Positions 39,189-49,769 of a DNA stretch of 64,000 nucleotides are shown here, one piece after another (positions within the stretch are counted from its first letter, which is position 1; each line of letters opens with the position of its first letter). The notes beneath the pieces are model-generated. The model ran no database searches and had not been told where the DNA came from. It was given only the letters and a program-made list of their open reading frames with translations. Position numbers and translations under genes: made by a program. The stretch is from assembly GCA_963695175.1 (NCBI GenBank), contig CAVOGG010000006.1, positions 77,685 through 141,684 on the forward strand, read 5' to 3'. Source of the stretch: Fodinibacter sp963695175 (GTDB lineage: Bacteria; Actinomycetota; Actinomycetes; Actinomycetales; Dermatophilaceae).

Positions 39189-40217
39189 ATGCGCATCGGC
39201 CTTGCCGGCACCGGCCGGATCGGCGCCTTCCACGCGAAGACGCTGACCACGCTCGACGGCGTCGACGACCTCGTGCTCGCCGACCTGAACACCGAGCTGG
39301 CCGAACAGGTGGCGACCGACTTGGGAGTCGGCGTCGCCCCGAGCATCGACGCCCTGCTCGACTCGGGTCTGGACGCCTTCGTCATCACCGCGGGCACCGC
39401 GGCCCACGCCGAGCTGCTCGAGGCCGCCATCTCCCGCGACATCCCGACGTTCTGCGAGAAGCCGGTCGCCCTCGACCTCGAGCGCACCATCGCCCTCACC
39501 GAGCTCGAGGCCCGCAGCTCGGTTCCGGTGCACATCGGCTTCCAGCGGCGCTTCGACACCGGCTACCGGCGGGTGCGCGACGCGGTCGCCGCAGGTGAGC
39601 TGGGCTTCATCCACACCGTGCGCGCCGCGACGATGGACCAGGCGCCGCCGCACGCGGCCTACCTGCCGACGTCCGGCGGGCTGTTCCGCGACTGCAGCGT
39701 GCACGACTTCGACATCCTCCGGTTCGTGACGGGCCAGGAGGTCAGCCGGGTGTTCGCCGTCGGGGCCAACAAGGGTGAGACGTTCTTCACCGAGGCCGGC
39801 GACGTCGACACCGCTGCCGCGACGCTGGTGCTCGACGACGGCACGCTCGTGAGCGCCACCGCCACCCGCTACAACGGGGCGGGCCACGACGTGCGCATGG
39901 AGGTGCACGGGTCCAAGGGCACCCTGGGTGTCGGGCACGACACCACCTTCGCGATCACCTCGGCCGAACCCGGCATCGAGTGGCCACCCGGCCCCCGGCA
40001 CTGGTCGTTCATGGAGCGCTTCCTGCCGGCCTACGTCACCGAGCTCACGGCGTTCGTCGACGTGGCCCGCGGCGACATCCCGAGCCCGTGCACCGTCGCC
40101 GACGCCCTCGAGGCGTTCCGCACCGCCGAGGCGTGCGCCCGCTCGCTGGTGAGCGGTGAGCCGGTCGACCTGCACGACATCCCCACCGTCCGCGCCGAAC
40201 TGTCGGTTCGTGGGTGA
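39189..40217 (+). CDS. iolG: Inositol 2-dehydrogenase, Gfo/Idh/MocA family
   Basis: 342 residues. The Rossmann start MRIGLAGTGRIGAFHAKTL, TFCEKPVALD, IGFQRRFDTGYRRVRDAV and GGLFRDCSVHDFDILRFVTG agree with actinobacterial IolG. It oxidises myo-inositol to scyllo-inosose with NAD+, the first step of the pathway. It follows iolB by 35 bases in the same operon. Of the five Gfo/Idh proteins in the region it has the best operon context for the classical IolG role. Confidence 0.88.
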   Translation: MRIGLAGTGRIGAFHAKTLTTLDGVDDLVLADLNTELAEQVATDLGVGVAPSIDALLDSGLDAFVITAGTAAHAELLEAAISRDIPTFCEKPVALDLERTIALTELEARSSVPVHIGFQRRFDTGYRRVRDAVAAGELGFIHTVRAATMDQAPPHAAYLPTSGGLFRDCSVHDFDILRFVTGQEVSRVFAVGANKGETFFTEAGDVDTAAATLVLDDGTLVSATATRYNGAGHDVRMEVHGSKGTLGVGHDTTFAITSAEPGIEWPPGPRHWSFMERFLPAYVTELTAFVDVARGDIPSPCTVADALEAFRTAEACARSLVSGEPVDLHDIPTVRAELSVRG

Positions 40218-40299
40218 TCCTGCCCTCCGACCCACGTATTCCATCGTCATCTCCCGTCTGGGACACTGATCCATCACTTCGTACGACAGGACCGATACC

Positions 40300-41804
<1,505 letters not shown>

Positions 41805-41825
41805 GGCGAGGCGCTCGACGCGAAC

Positions 41826-41863
41826 GCGGCCCCCGGCATCCGAGCGTGGATGCCGGGGGCCGC
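41826..41863. terminator. Bidirectional terminator between iolA and the convergent isomerase gene
   Basis: A perfect 16-bp stem (41826-41841 with 41848-41863) with a GAGCGT loop, 22 bases after iolA and 14 bases from the end of the convergent gene. Confidence 0.85.
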
Positions 41864-41876
41864 TGGGCCCACTCGG

Positions 41877-42864
41877 TCACAGGGCCTGCTCGGCCTCCAG
41901 CAGGGTGTTGGCGGCGAAGGTGAGGCCCTCGAGCTGGTCGAGCTCCTGGTCCTCGTGCTCGATGTTCACCGGGATGTCGGGGTCGACGTCGCGCAGCGCC
42001 CGCAGGAACTCGGTCCACCACGACACGTCGTGGCCGCGGCCCACCGCCACGAAGTCCCACGACGAGTTGCTCGGCCAACCCGAGAGCGTGGTGCCGCCCC
42101 CCATCGCGAGGTAGCCGGGCTCGCCCTCGGCGACGCGGGTGAACCGGTCGTCGAGCACCCCGTTGACCTTGGCGGCGTCGTTGATCCGGGTGTCCTTCGC
42201 GGCGGCCACGACCACCAGCGAGCCGAGGTCCTTGACGGCGAGCACCGGGTCGATGCCCTGCCAGAACAGGTGGCTCGGGTCCATCTCGGCCCCGACGTGG
42301 GTCGAGCCGATCTCCTCGGCGAGGCGGTGCATCGTCGAGGGGTTGAAGACGATGTTGCCGGGGTGCATCTCGATGCCGACCCGCACGTCGGCATCCGCGG
42401 CGCGCGCCTGGATCTGCTTCCAGTAGGGCACGGCCACGCCCCACTGGTGGTCGCGCACGTCGAGCAGCGGGCTCCACCAGGGCAGCGGGTTCCAGGCCAT
42501 GTTCGTGCCGCCCGGGCTGCCGGCCGGGGCCCCGGACATGGTGATGACACGCTTCACGCCCAGCAGGGCGGCGAGCTCGATGGAGTCCTCGAGGTCCTTG
42601 GCGTGCGGGAAGCCCTCTCGGGGGAAGAGCGGGTTGCCGTTGCAGTTCAGCGCGGTCAGCGTGAGGCCGCGCGAGCTGAACTCGCCGAGGTACTCCTGGC
42701 GGGCGTCCTCGCTCTCGCGCAGCTCGCTCGACCGGCAGGTGGATCGGCGGCAGGAAGCCGCCGGAGTTGATCTCGACGCTGGTCATGCCGATGCCGGCGA
42801 TGATGTCGAGGGCCTCGCCGAGCGGCTTGTCGCCGAGGCAGGCGTTGTAGACGCCGAGGTACAT
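41877..42864 (-). CDS. TIM-barrel sugar isomerase/epimerase of the LacI-controlled pair (one frame break)
   Basis: About 329 residues. It opens MYLGVYNACLGDKPLGEALD with GIGMTSVEINSGGF. After a frame change near 42735 it continues with VKRVITMSGAPAGSPGG, GIEMHPGNIVFNPSTM, GAEMDPSHLFWQG and VNIEHED, which provide the Glu/His/Asp metal ligands of the xylose isomerase-like superfamily. AAGGAG precedes the ATG at 42864. It lies 43 bases after a Gfo/Idh gene. Such pairs carry out oxidation and isomerisation or elimination on sugars, as in levoglucosan or C-glycoside use; the true substrate is unknown. Confidence 0.8.
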
Positions 42865-42907
42865 GGGTACTCCTTGCGGGGTTCGGTTGGGAGAGTGCGG
42901 GGTCAGG

Positions 42908-44104
42908 TCAGGCGGCGTGGTGCGGGGGCAGGTCGACGACGGCGCCGCCGGCGGCGGCCGAGCGGATGACGGCGTCGATGACGGTGAGGTCGCGCACGCC
43001 GTCGGCGAAGCTCGCCACCGGCGGCAGGCCGCCCTCGATGCCGGCGACCTGCTCGAGGAACGCCCGCAGCTGGAAGCCGAACAGGTCGCCGACGCCGAAC
43101 GAGACGCCCGGGAAGTCCATCGGCACACCGCCCTTGAGGTAGGGGTGCGACGGGCCGACGAGCACCTGGTTGTAGCCGTCGAGGCCGTCGTCGCGCATCT
43201 GCCGGAGCAGCGAGAACTCCGCCGGCCGGTCCATGTCCCACTTGGCGGCGCCGGTCTCGGCGAAGAGGTCGAACGCCAGCGAGTTCGCGTGGCCGGGGGC
43301 GACCCGCGAGATCGAGAAGGTGCCGACGGCCCCCGAGGCGAAGTGGGCGGTGAAGGTGGCGACGTCGTCGTTCTCGACCCGCTCCTTCACGTCGGTCAGC
43401 TCGGCACGGGCGTGGCCGTAGGTGGTGCCGGCCGCCAGGTAGCGCTCGGTCACCTTGGTGGTGAAGGCGGCGCCGCCGACCTGCGTCATCGGCCCGCAGA
43501 CGAACTCGGCGAGGTCGATGAGGTGGCTGCCGATGTCGGCGAGCGCGCCGGTGCCCGGGCCGCCCTTGTAGCGCCAGGCCATCGGGGTCTGGGCGCTGCG
43601 GGCGTAGTCGCACCAGTAGCGCCCGTTGAAGTGCGACACCTCACCGAGCTCGCTGCGCACGAGCTCGCGGATCGCGGCGACCGCGGGCTGGCGACGGTAG
43701 ACGAACGCCGTGCCGGTGACGAGGTCGGGGTGGGCCGCGGCGGCATCCGCCATCGCCTGGGCGTCGGCGAGGGAGTCGGACAGCGGCTTCTCGCAGAGCA
43801 CGTGCTTGCCGGCCGCGAGCAGCGCCTCGACGATCTCGCGGTGCAGGGAGTTGGCCACGACCACGCTGACCACCTGCACGTCGTCGGCGTCGAGCAGCTC
43901 GCGCCAGTCGGTGCCGTGCCGCTGGTAGCCGTAGCGGGCCGCGGCGTCGGCAGCGGTGGCGGCGTTGGCGTCGACCACTGCCGCGTAGTGGATCGGGGGC
44001 AGCGGTGGGTCGAACAGGGTCGGGGCCGAGCGGTAACCGGCGCAGTGCGCCCTCCCCGCCATCCCGGCCCCGATCACGGCCACACCGATGGGCTGCTGGG
44101 ACAT
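42908..44104 (-). CDS. Gfo/Idh/MocA oxidoreductase of the LacI-controlled pair
   Basis: 398 residues, longer than the IolG-type enzymes nearby. The Rossmann motif is VAVIGAGMAGRAHCAGY, then VLCEKPLSDS, VYRRQPAVAAIREL and GALADIGSHLIDLAEFVCG. The longer C-terminal barrel with a WDMDRPAEF stretch resembles levoglucosan-dehydrogenase-type and related sugar 3-dehydrogenases; this is from memory and tentative. A LacI-type operator (44141-44152) lies 37 bases upstream of its ATG, with a lacI-family gene divergent from it. Confidence 0.82.
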   Translation of the reverse strand: MSQQPIGVAVIGAGMAGRAHCAGYRSAPTLFDPPLPPIHYAAVVDANAATAADAAARYGYQRHGTDWRELLDADDVQVVSVVVANSLHREIVEALLAAGKHVLCEKPLSDSLADAQAMADAAAAHPDLVTGTAFVYRRQPAVAAIRELVRSELGEVSHFNGRYWCDYARSAQTPMAWRYKGGPGTGALADIGSHLIDLAEFVCGPMTQVGGAAFTTKVTERYLAAGTTYGHARAELTDVKERVENDDVATFTAHFASGAVGTFSISRVAPGHANSLAFDLFAETGAAKWDMDRPAEFSLLRQMRDDGLDGYNQVLVGPSHPYLKGGVPMDFPGVSFGVGDLFGFQLRAFLEQVAGIEGGLPPVASFADGVRDLTVIDAVIRSAAAGGAVVDLPPHHAA

Positions 44105-44140
44105 CGTGTCTCTCCTTGTCAACGTCCTTGGTGACGTGTA

Positions 44141-44152
44141 TAAAGCGCTTTA
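44141..44152. promoter_or_regulatory. LacI/GalR-type operator
   Basis: TAAAGCGCTTTA is a perfect 12-bp palindrome with the central CG typical of LacI/GalR operators. It lies between the divergent lacI-type gene (44232) and the dehydrogenase gene (start 44104), so it can control both. Confidence 0.8.
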
Positions 44153-44231
44153 AGGAATGGTGGACCCGGTGCGGATGCCGTGTCAACCCTTTGTGCGGAC
44201 AATCTGTCAAGAGCGTGAGGAGGGGTGTCGC

Positions 44232-45272
44232 GTGACCGGTGGCTCCACGGCATCCGGGCGGGCGCGGCTGGTCGACGTCGCGCAGCGGGCGGGCGTCTCG
44301 ACCGCCACCGTCTCGCTCGTGCTGCGCGGCCGTCCCGGCCCCAGCCAGGCCACGGCGGATGCCGTGCGCGCCGCCGCCGCCGACCTCGGCTACCGCCCCG
44401 ACCGCACGGCGAGCCTGCTGGCCCGGCACCGCTCGCACCTGCTCGGGGTGCTGCTCGACGTGAGCAGCCCGTTCCACGCCGAGCTCGTGCGGGCGCTCGA
44501 CAGCGCGTCGGCCGACCGCGGGCTCGACCTCGTGCTCGGCACCACCACGCCACGCACCGACGAGCACCGGGCGGCCGAGACGCTGCTCGACTTCCGCTGC
44601 GAGGCACTGGTGCTGCTCGGCCCCCAGATGGCCGATGCCGACCTGACCGCCCTCGCGTCGCTGTGCCCGACCGTGGTCGTGGGTCGCGCCGGGGTCGCGG
44701 GCGTCACCGGGGTGCTGGCCGCCGACGACCAGGGGCTCGAGGCGGCCGTCGACCACCTGGCGTCGCTGGGGCACCGTCGCATCGCGTTCGTCGACGGACC
44801 GCGGGGCAGCATCGCCCGGGCGCGCCGCCAGGGGTACCGCGACGCCATGGCTCGGCACGGGCTCGGCTCGCAGCTCGACGTCATTCGCGGCGGTGCCAAC
44901 GAGGATGCCGAAGTCGACGGGGCGGCTGCGGCGGCCCGTTGCTCGACGCGATCCGAGCCGGCGACCGACCGACGGCGTCGTCGCCTTCAACGACCGGGTC
45001 GCGATCGGGCTGCGCGACACCTGCTGCGCTCGGGGGTGCGGTGCCGCGAACGTCTCGGTGGTCGGCTACGACGACAGCCCGATGGCCCGGCTCGGCACCA
45101 TCGACCTGACCTCGGTCAGCCAGGAGCCCGAGGCGCTGGCCGATGCCACCGTCGCGCTCGTCGTGGGCCTGCTCGACGGCGACGGCGACGGCGCGTCACG
45201 CACGGCTGACGTCGTCATCCCGCCGCGCCTGGTCGTGCGGTCTCGAGCGCTCCTCCGTCAGGTCGAGGGTAG
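44232..45272 (+). CDS. LacI-family regulator (frame breaks near the 3' end)
   Basis: About 340 residues. The N-terminal helix-turn-helix is LVDVAQRAGVSTATVSLVLRG (within residues ~12-33), followed by a hinge and a periplasmic-binding-like domain (LLGVLLDVSSPFHAELVRAL, GVVAFNDRVAIGLRD, SVVGYDDSPMARLGTIDLTS). The GTG at 44232 has GAGGAGGGG upstream. The frame shifts near 44945-44975, and no in-frame stop is reached before the convergent gene; the TAG at 45270 would serve if a second shift exists. The adjacent palindromic operator indicates control of the divergent dehydrogenase-isomerase pair. Confidence 0.82.
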
Positions 45273-45319
45273 AGAACACTGCGCGTGGCCCTCAATCCGC
45301 ACGGCGTGTTCCACCCTCG
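45264..45319. terminator. Inverted repeat related to the 15.2 kb element
   Basis: CGAGGGTAGAGAACAC (45264-45279) faces GTGTTCCACCCTCG (45306-45319), an imperfect stem (two bases bulged) with a 26-base loop. It shares TAGAGAACAC and GCGTGTTC with 15188-15236. It lies between convergent genes, fitting a terminator. Confidence 0.55.
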
Positions 45320-45330
45320 ACGGCTCGGGG

Positions 45331-46344
45331 TCAGCGGGCGACCTCGTCGATCCGCACCGGGCGGTGTTCCTTCGCCGACAGCGTCGCGGCCTCGGCGATC
45401 CAGGCAGTGCCCATGGCGTCCTCGATGGTGCACGGCGAGGCGACCTCGCCGGCCGCCACCGCGCAGAACGCGGCGAGCTCACGCCGGAACGCCTCGGTGA
45501 GGCGGTCCATGAAGAACGTGTGCGGCGGGCCGGCCGGCCAGGTGGCACCGGGCTCGGTGGAGCGCAGCGGTAGGCCCTCGTCGAGGCCGGCGGCCACGGC
45601 GTCCTCGACACCGTGCACCTCGAGGCGAACGTCGTACCCGCGACCATTGGTGCGACTGTTCGAGACCACGCCGAGCGAGCCGTCGGCCAGGGTGATGAGC
45701 ACCGAGACCGTGGAGTAGTCACCGTTGTCGGCGTAGAACTCGGCGGGGGCGTCGGGGTCGACCGCGCCGACGGCGTAGACCTCGACGGCCTCCTGCCCGG
45801 TCACCCAGCGCACGGCGTCGAAGTCGTGCACGGAGCAGTCGCGGAAGATGCCGCCGGAACCGGCCAGGTAGGCCGCCGGGGGCGGCGCCGGGTCGAGGGT
45901 GGTCGAGCGCACCGTCGTGATCCGCCCCAGCTCTCCGGACCGCACGGCGTCGCGCGCGGCCACGAAGGCGGGGTCGAAGCGACGCGGGTAGCCGATCTGC
46001 ACCGCGACGCCGGAGCCGGCGAGCCGGTCGCGCACGGTCACCGCTTCGCCTGCAGAGGCCGCGATCGGCTTCTCGCAGAACGTCGGGATGCCGCGGCCGG
46101 CCGAGGCGAGGAGCAGCTCCGCGTGCGCGCCCGTCGTGGCGGCGATGACGACGCCGTCGACACCGGCATCCAGCACCGCCTCGGGGGAGCCGACGGCGGT
46201 CGCCTTCCCGATGCGGGTGGTCACGGTGTCGACGGCGGCAGCCACGGGGTCGGTGACGACGAGCTCGTCGACCCGGTCGAGGGCCGCGAGGGTGTCGGCA
46301 TGGAAGGCGCCGATCCGGCCGAGGCCGATGAGTCCGATTCGCAT
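45331..46344 (-). CDS. Gfo/Idh/MocA oxidoreductase, inositol dehydrogenase-like
   Basis: 337 residues. MRIGLIGLGRIGAFHADTL, TFCEKPIAAS, QIGYPRRFDPAFVAARDAV and GGIFRDCSVHDFDAVRWVTG follow the iolG at 39189 motif for motif, so the two are likely paralogues. They may act on different inositol isomers (for example myo- and scyllo- or chiro-). Its promoter has an IolR-type site upstream of a TTGACA box. The ATG at 46344 gives the family N-terminus. Confidence 0.87.
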   Translation of the reverse strand: MRIGLIGLGRIGAFHADTLAALDRVDELVVTDPVAAAVDTVTTRIGKATAVGSPEAVLDAGVDGVVIAATTGAHAELLLASAGRGIPTFCEKPIAASAGEAVTVRDRLAGSGVAVQIGYPRRFDPAFVAARDAVRSGELGRITTVRSTTLDPAPPPAAYLAGSGGIFRDCSVHDFDAVRWVTGQEAVEVYAVGAVDPDAPAEFYADNGDYSTVSVLITLADGSLGVVSNSRTNGRGYDVRLEVHGVEDAVAAGLDEGLPLRSTEPGATWPAGPPHTFFMDRLTEAFRRELAAFCAVAAGEVASPCTIEDAMGTAWIAEAATLSAKEHRPVRIDEVAR

Positions 46345-46422
46345 CTGAGGTCTTCCCGTCGGCGTCCGGCCCTCGCCTCGCGCGGAGGGCATCGCGCCCA
46401 TGCTCACCTACCCAACAGTTGC

Positions 46423-46443
46423 TGTCAACCATATGTTCTGACA
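46423..46443 (-). promoter_or_regulatory. IolR-type operator and -35 box between divergent genes
   Basis: On the minus strand: TGTCAGAACA (46443-46434), five bases, TTGACA (46428-46423). It sits in the 185-base gap between the dehydrogenase (46344, minus) and the Hyi-like gene (46530, plus). It has one mismatch to the other sites. No -10 box is clear. Confidence 0.6.
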
Positions 46444-46529
46444 AACTTCCAGCAGTGGTGCTGCGACGGCTCGGAGTCGGGTCCTGACCCGTCACCCGTC
46501 CGAGCCCGCCACGTCCGAGGGACCATCGC

Positions 46530-47324
46530 ATGCCCAGCACACCGTTCGTCCTCGCCGCCAGTGCCGAGATGCTCTACGTCGACCGGCCGGTGGCCGACCG
46601 GGTCCGCGCGATCCACGACGCGGGCTTCGCCGTCGAGATCTGGGACTGGCGCAACCACGACCTCGACATGCTCGAGGCCCTGGCCGCGAGCGGCGTCGTC
46701 TTCACGTCGATGACGGGCTACACGACCGGCACGCTGGCCGACGAGGAGGGCGCCGACGAGCTGCTGCGAACCGCTGCCGAGTCCGTCGTGGTCTCGCGCC
46801 GTCTCGGCACCCCGAGCCTGAACCTGCACGGAACCGGCCTCGACCACCGCGGCCTGCCGGTCGTGCCCGCCGACGAGGTCACCCCGCAGATGTGGGACAC
46901 CGCCCGGCGCACGCTCGCACGCATCGCCGAGCTCGGTGAGCGCGAGGGGGTCACCTTCGTGCTCGAGAACCTCAACACCGCCGTCGACCACCCCCGCACG
47001 CCCTTCGCGCGAGCGGCCGACACCCTCGACCTCGTGCGCGGTGTCGACTCACCGCACCTGCGGCTCAACCTCGACCTCTACCACGCCCAGATCGGCGAGG
47101 GGAACCTCATCGAGCTCTGCCGGGAGGCGCTCCCGTGGGTCGCCGAGGTGCAGGTCGCCGACGTGCCCGGGCGGTGCGAGCCCGGCACCGGCGAGATCCG
47201 CTACGCCGGGGTGGCCCGGGCCCTGGCCGATGCCGGGTTCACCGGTGTCGTCGGGTTGGAGGCCTTCGCGAGCGCCGACCCGGATGCTGCGCTGGCCGCC
47301 TTCCGCGAGGCCTTCACCCCCTGA
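46530..47324 (+). CDS. Hydroxypyruvate-isomerase-like TIM-barrel protein (Hyi/OtnI family)
   Basis: 264 residues. FVLAASAEMLYVDRPVADRV, AVEIWDWRNHDLDML, NLHGTGLD, VTFVLENLNT (Glu ligand), RLNLDLYHAQIGEGN (Asp, His) and VGLEAFASADP (Glu) give the metal set of the Hyi family. Members interconvert hydroxypyruvate and tartronate semialdehyde or 2-oxo-tetronates. Its place opposite an inositol dehydrogenase with a shared IolR-type site suggests a role on an inositol-derived keto compound; this is inference. Confidence 0.8.
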   Translation: MPSTPFVLAASAEMLYVDRPVADRVRAIHDAGFAVEIWDWRNHDLDMLEALAASGVVFTSMTGYTTGTLADEEGADELLRTAAESVVVSRRLGTPSLNLHGTGLDHRGLPVVPADEVTPQMWDTARRTLARIAELGEREGVTFVLENLNTAVDHPRTPFARAADTLDLVRGVDSPHLRLNLDLYHAQIGEGNLIELCREALPWVAEVQVADVPGRCEPGTGEIRYAGVARALADAGFTGVVGLEAFASADPDAALAAFREAFTP

Positions 47325-47329
47325 CCCCT

Positions 47330-47366
47330 GCCGGGTGGGCGAGCTCACCCAGCCCGCCCACCCGGC
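47330..47366. terminator. Terminator between convergent genes
   Basis: GCCGGGTGGGC (47330-47340) pairs with GCCCACCCGGC (47356-47366), a perfect 11-bp stem with a 15-base loop. Confidence 0.75.
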
Positions 47367-47371
47367 ATCCG

Positions 47372-48553
47372 TCAGTGGCTGAGGGTGCGGTTCACCTGCG
47401 CAGCGAGCCGCTCGCTCAGCTCCTCGACGGAGATCGCCTCGCCGAGAGCCCGGCGGACGAGGTCGGACTGCGTCTCGGGAGACATCCCGTTCAGCGGCTG
47501 GTCGCGGTCGAGGTTGGTCGGGAACGCGTAGCCCTCGGCGGAGGCGGCGACGACGTCGCCGACCCGGGCGAACGGCATCCCGGCGGCCTTGCGGGCGAGC
47601 AGCGCCGGGTAGACCGCCTCGACGACGCGGCGCCGGTCGACGCTCTCCATGGCGCGGCCGAACGCCGACGACACCTGCAGGAGGTTGGCCATCCGGCGCA
47701 CGTCGGTCGTGTGGTTCGAGCCGGCAGCGTGGAAGAGCGCCGGGTTGAAGAAGACGGCATCCCCCTTGGCCAGCGGCAGCTGCACGTGGTTGGCCACGAA
47801 GTACTCCTGGAACTCGGGCAGCCAGTAGGCGAGGTAGCCGTGCGCGTACTTCTGCGAGTGCGGGAGGTAGAGCGTCGGGCCCGTCTCGACCGGCATGTCG
47901 CAGTGGGCCACCGCGCCCTGGAGGGTGAGCACCGGCGACAGCGCGTGCACGTGCGCGGGGAACTCGGCCGAGGTCTTCGGGCTCTGGAACCCGAGGTGGT
48001 AGTCCCGGTGCACGGTCTGACCGGCCCCACCGGGGTTGACGACGTTGACCTGGCTGGTCACCTGGTAGCCCGGGCCGAGCCACGCGGTCGCCGCGAGCGC
48101 CACGATGTCGTTGGCGTAGTAGTCGACGAACGCCTCGGGGTCGGCCACGGCCAGCTTCTCGAGGGCGTTCCACACCCGGTCGTTGACGCCGGGGACCCCG
48201 AAGTGGTCGCCGGCGTCACCCCCGGAGGCCTTCTCGTCGGCGATGATCCGCTCGAACACCTCGCTCCCCCGGTCGAGGACGTCGTGGTCGAAGGCGCCGC
48301 GGAACACGGCGATGCCCGGTCCGTCGGCCAGGGCGCGGGCGATCTCGGCGTGGACGGCCCGGCGGGCGTCGTCGTCGGTCATCGCGTCGCGCAGGGCGGC
48401 GGCGTCGTAGACCAGCACCCCCTGCGAGACCTCGCTGGCGTGCGGGTAGCCGGCGAGGTCGGTGCCGGCGCCGATGACAGCCAGCAGGTCGTCGAGGTGG
48501 CAGTCCTCGGCGCGCAGGTAGCCGGCCGTCGTCGGGGTGTGGGTGGTCGTCAT
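47372..48553 (-). CDS. Phytanoyl-CoA dioxygenase (PhyH)-family protein
   Basis: 393 residues, an Fe(II)/2-oxoglutarate dioxygenase. The HXD pair is in GQTVHRDYHLGF, the distal His in LFHAAGSNHTTDVRRMANLL with the oxoglutarate Arg shortly after. PhyH proteins hydroxylate many small molecules, and the substrate cannot be told. It is divergent from a LacI-type regulator (162-base gap) and convergent with the Hyi-like gene. The ATG at 48553 was preferred over an upstream one because the extra 32 residues are low-complexity. A role in opening an ether or methyl group on a cyclitol or glycoside is a guess from context. Confidence 0.82.
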   Translation of the reverse strand: MTTTHTPTTAGYLRAEDCHLDDLLAVIGAGTDLAGYPHASEVSQGVLVYDAAALRDAMTDDDARRAVHAEIARALADGPGIAVFRGAFDHDVLDRGSEVFERIIADEKASGGDAGDHFGVPGVNDRVWNALEKLAVADPEAFVDYYANDIVALAATAWLGPGYQVTSQVNVVNPGGAGQTVHRDYHLGFQSPKTSAEFPAHVHALSPVLTLQGAVAHCDMPVETGPTLYLPHSQKYAHGYLAYWLPEFQEYFVANHVQLPLAKGDAVFFNPALFHAAGSNHTTDVRRMANLLQVSSAFGRAMESVDRRRVVEAVYPALLARKAAGMPFARVGDVVAASAEGYAFPTNLDRDQPLNGMSPETQSDLVRRALGEAISVEELSERLAAQVNRTLSH

Positions 48554-48714
48554 CGGGGGTGCTCCTGGGTGCTCGCGGTGGCGTCGTTGCCGGGTCAGGT
48601 GTCCAGCGTGCGCCGTGAGCCGGTGGGTGGGAGCTGTCGAAACCATCAAAAAGACCTCAGGGCGTGGATGCCGTGTCGCTGGCCGTGCGCAGTGCGACCC
48701 GTCACCATGGGCGG

Positions 48715-49752
48715 ATGGTCCGCCGCAGCCACCGGGTCCGCGACGTCGCGGAGCAGGCCGGCGTGTCGATGGCGACGGTGGACCGGGTGCTCAACGGACG
48801 ACCGGGGGTCAGCGCCCGCGCCGTGCGCGCCGTGGAGGCCGCGGTGCTCGAGCTGGAGCGCCAGCAGTCGCAGGTGCGGCTTTCGCGCCGCACCCTGCTC
48901 GTCGACGTCGTGCTCGACGCGCCCGGCCGCTTCCGGGACGCCGTGACGGCCGCGGTCGAGGAGGCGCTGCCCTCCGCGCGCCCTGCCACCGTGCGGGCGC
49001 GCTTCACGACGAGTGAGGGTGCCTCGCCCGAGGCGTTGGCCTCGTCGGTGGACGCCGTGGGCTCGGCCGGGCGGGTCAGCCACGGCCTGGTCCTCAAGGC
49101 ACCCGACCACCCGGCGGTTGCGCAGGCCGTGCAGCGGGCCCGGCAGCGCGGCATCCCGACCGTCACGCTGGTCACCGACGTGAGCGGTTCCGACCGGGTG
49201 GCGTACGTCGGTCTCGACAACGCGGCCGCCGGCGCGACGGCCGCCTACCTCCTGAACCACCTCCTCGGCACGGCCGATGGGGCGGTGCTCGCGACCCTGA
49301 GCCACCACAGCTTCCTCGGGGAGCAGGAGCGGCTCGCCACGTTCCGGGAGCGGCTCGCGGCGGACGCCCCGGGCCGGCAGGTGGTGGTCGTCGGTGACCT
49401 GCACGGCGAGGATGTCGCCACCGAGCGGGCCGTGGCTGCCGCCCTCGAGGTCGGCCCGCCGGTGGCCGCCGTCTACTCGATGGGCGGCGGCAACACCGGG
49501 ATCGCCGCGGCGCTCGCCCTCGTGGGCCTCTCCGGCGTCCCGTTCATCGGGCACGACCTCGACGCCGACAACCTCGGCCTGCTGCGCACGGGTGCGCTCA
49601 CGGTGGTGCTGCACCACGACCTCCGGGCCGACCTGCGAGCGGCCCTGACCCAGCTGCTGCGCGCGCACCGGCTGCTTCCCGGTGCACCGGAGTCGGTGCA
49701 GTCGGCGCCACAGGTGGTCACCCCGTGGAACGTGCCACCCCGCCTGCGCTGA
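48715..49752 (+). CDS. LacI-family regulator with ribose-binding-like domain
   Basis: 345 residues. The helix-turn-helix reads VRDVAEQAGVSMATVDRVLNG (near residues 8-28), followed by a type 1 periplasmic-binding-like domain (HGLVLKAPDHPAVAQAV, VAYVGLDNAAAGATAAYLL, AVYSMGGGNTGIAAAL, FIGHDLDADN). This variant (ATVDRVLNGR) usually senses sugars of the ribose/inositol type. The ATG at 48715 lacks a good Shine-Dalgarno. It probably controls the divergent PhyH gene; no palindromic operator was found in the gap. Confidence 0.85.
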   Translation: MVRRSHRVRDVAEQAGVSMATVDRVLNGRPGVSARAVRAVEAAVLELERQQSQVRLSRRTLLVDVVLDAPGRFRDAVTAAVEEALPSARPATVRARFTTSEGASPEALASSVDAVGSAGRVSHGLVLKAPDHPAVAQAVQRARQRGIPTVTLVTDVSGSDRVAYVGLDNAAAGATAAYLLNHLLGTADGAVLATLSHHSFLGEQERLATFRERLAADAPGRQVVVVGDLHGEDVATERAVAAALEVGPPVAAVYSMGGGNTGIAAALALVGLSGVPFIGHDLDADNLGLLRTGALTVVLHHDLRADLRAALTQLLRAHRLLPGAPESVQSAPQVVTPWNVPPRLR

Positions 49753-49769
49753 CTCCCAGCCTGGTCGGC

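Noticed and set aside
44141..44152. TAAAGCGCTTTA as an IolR site
   Set aside because: Its symmetry and central CG are LacI-type and share nothing with TGTCCTAACA.
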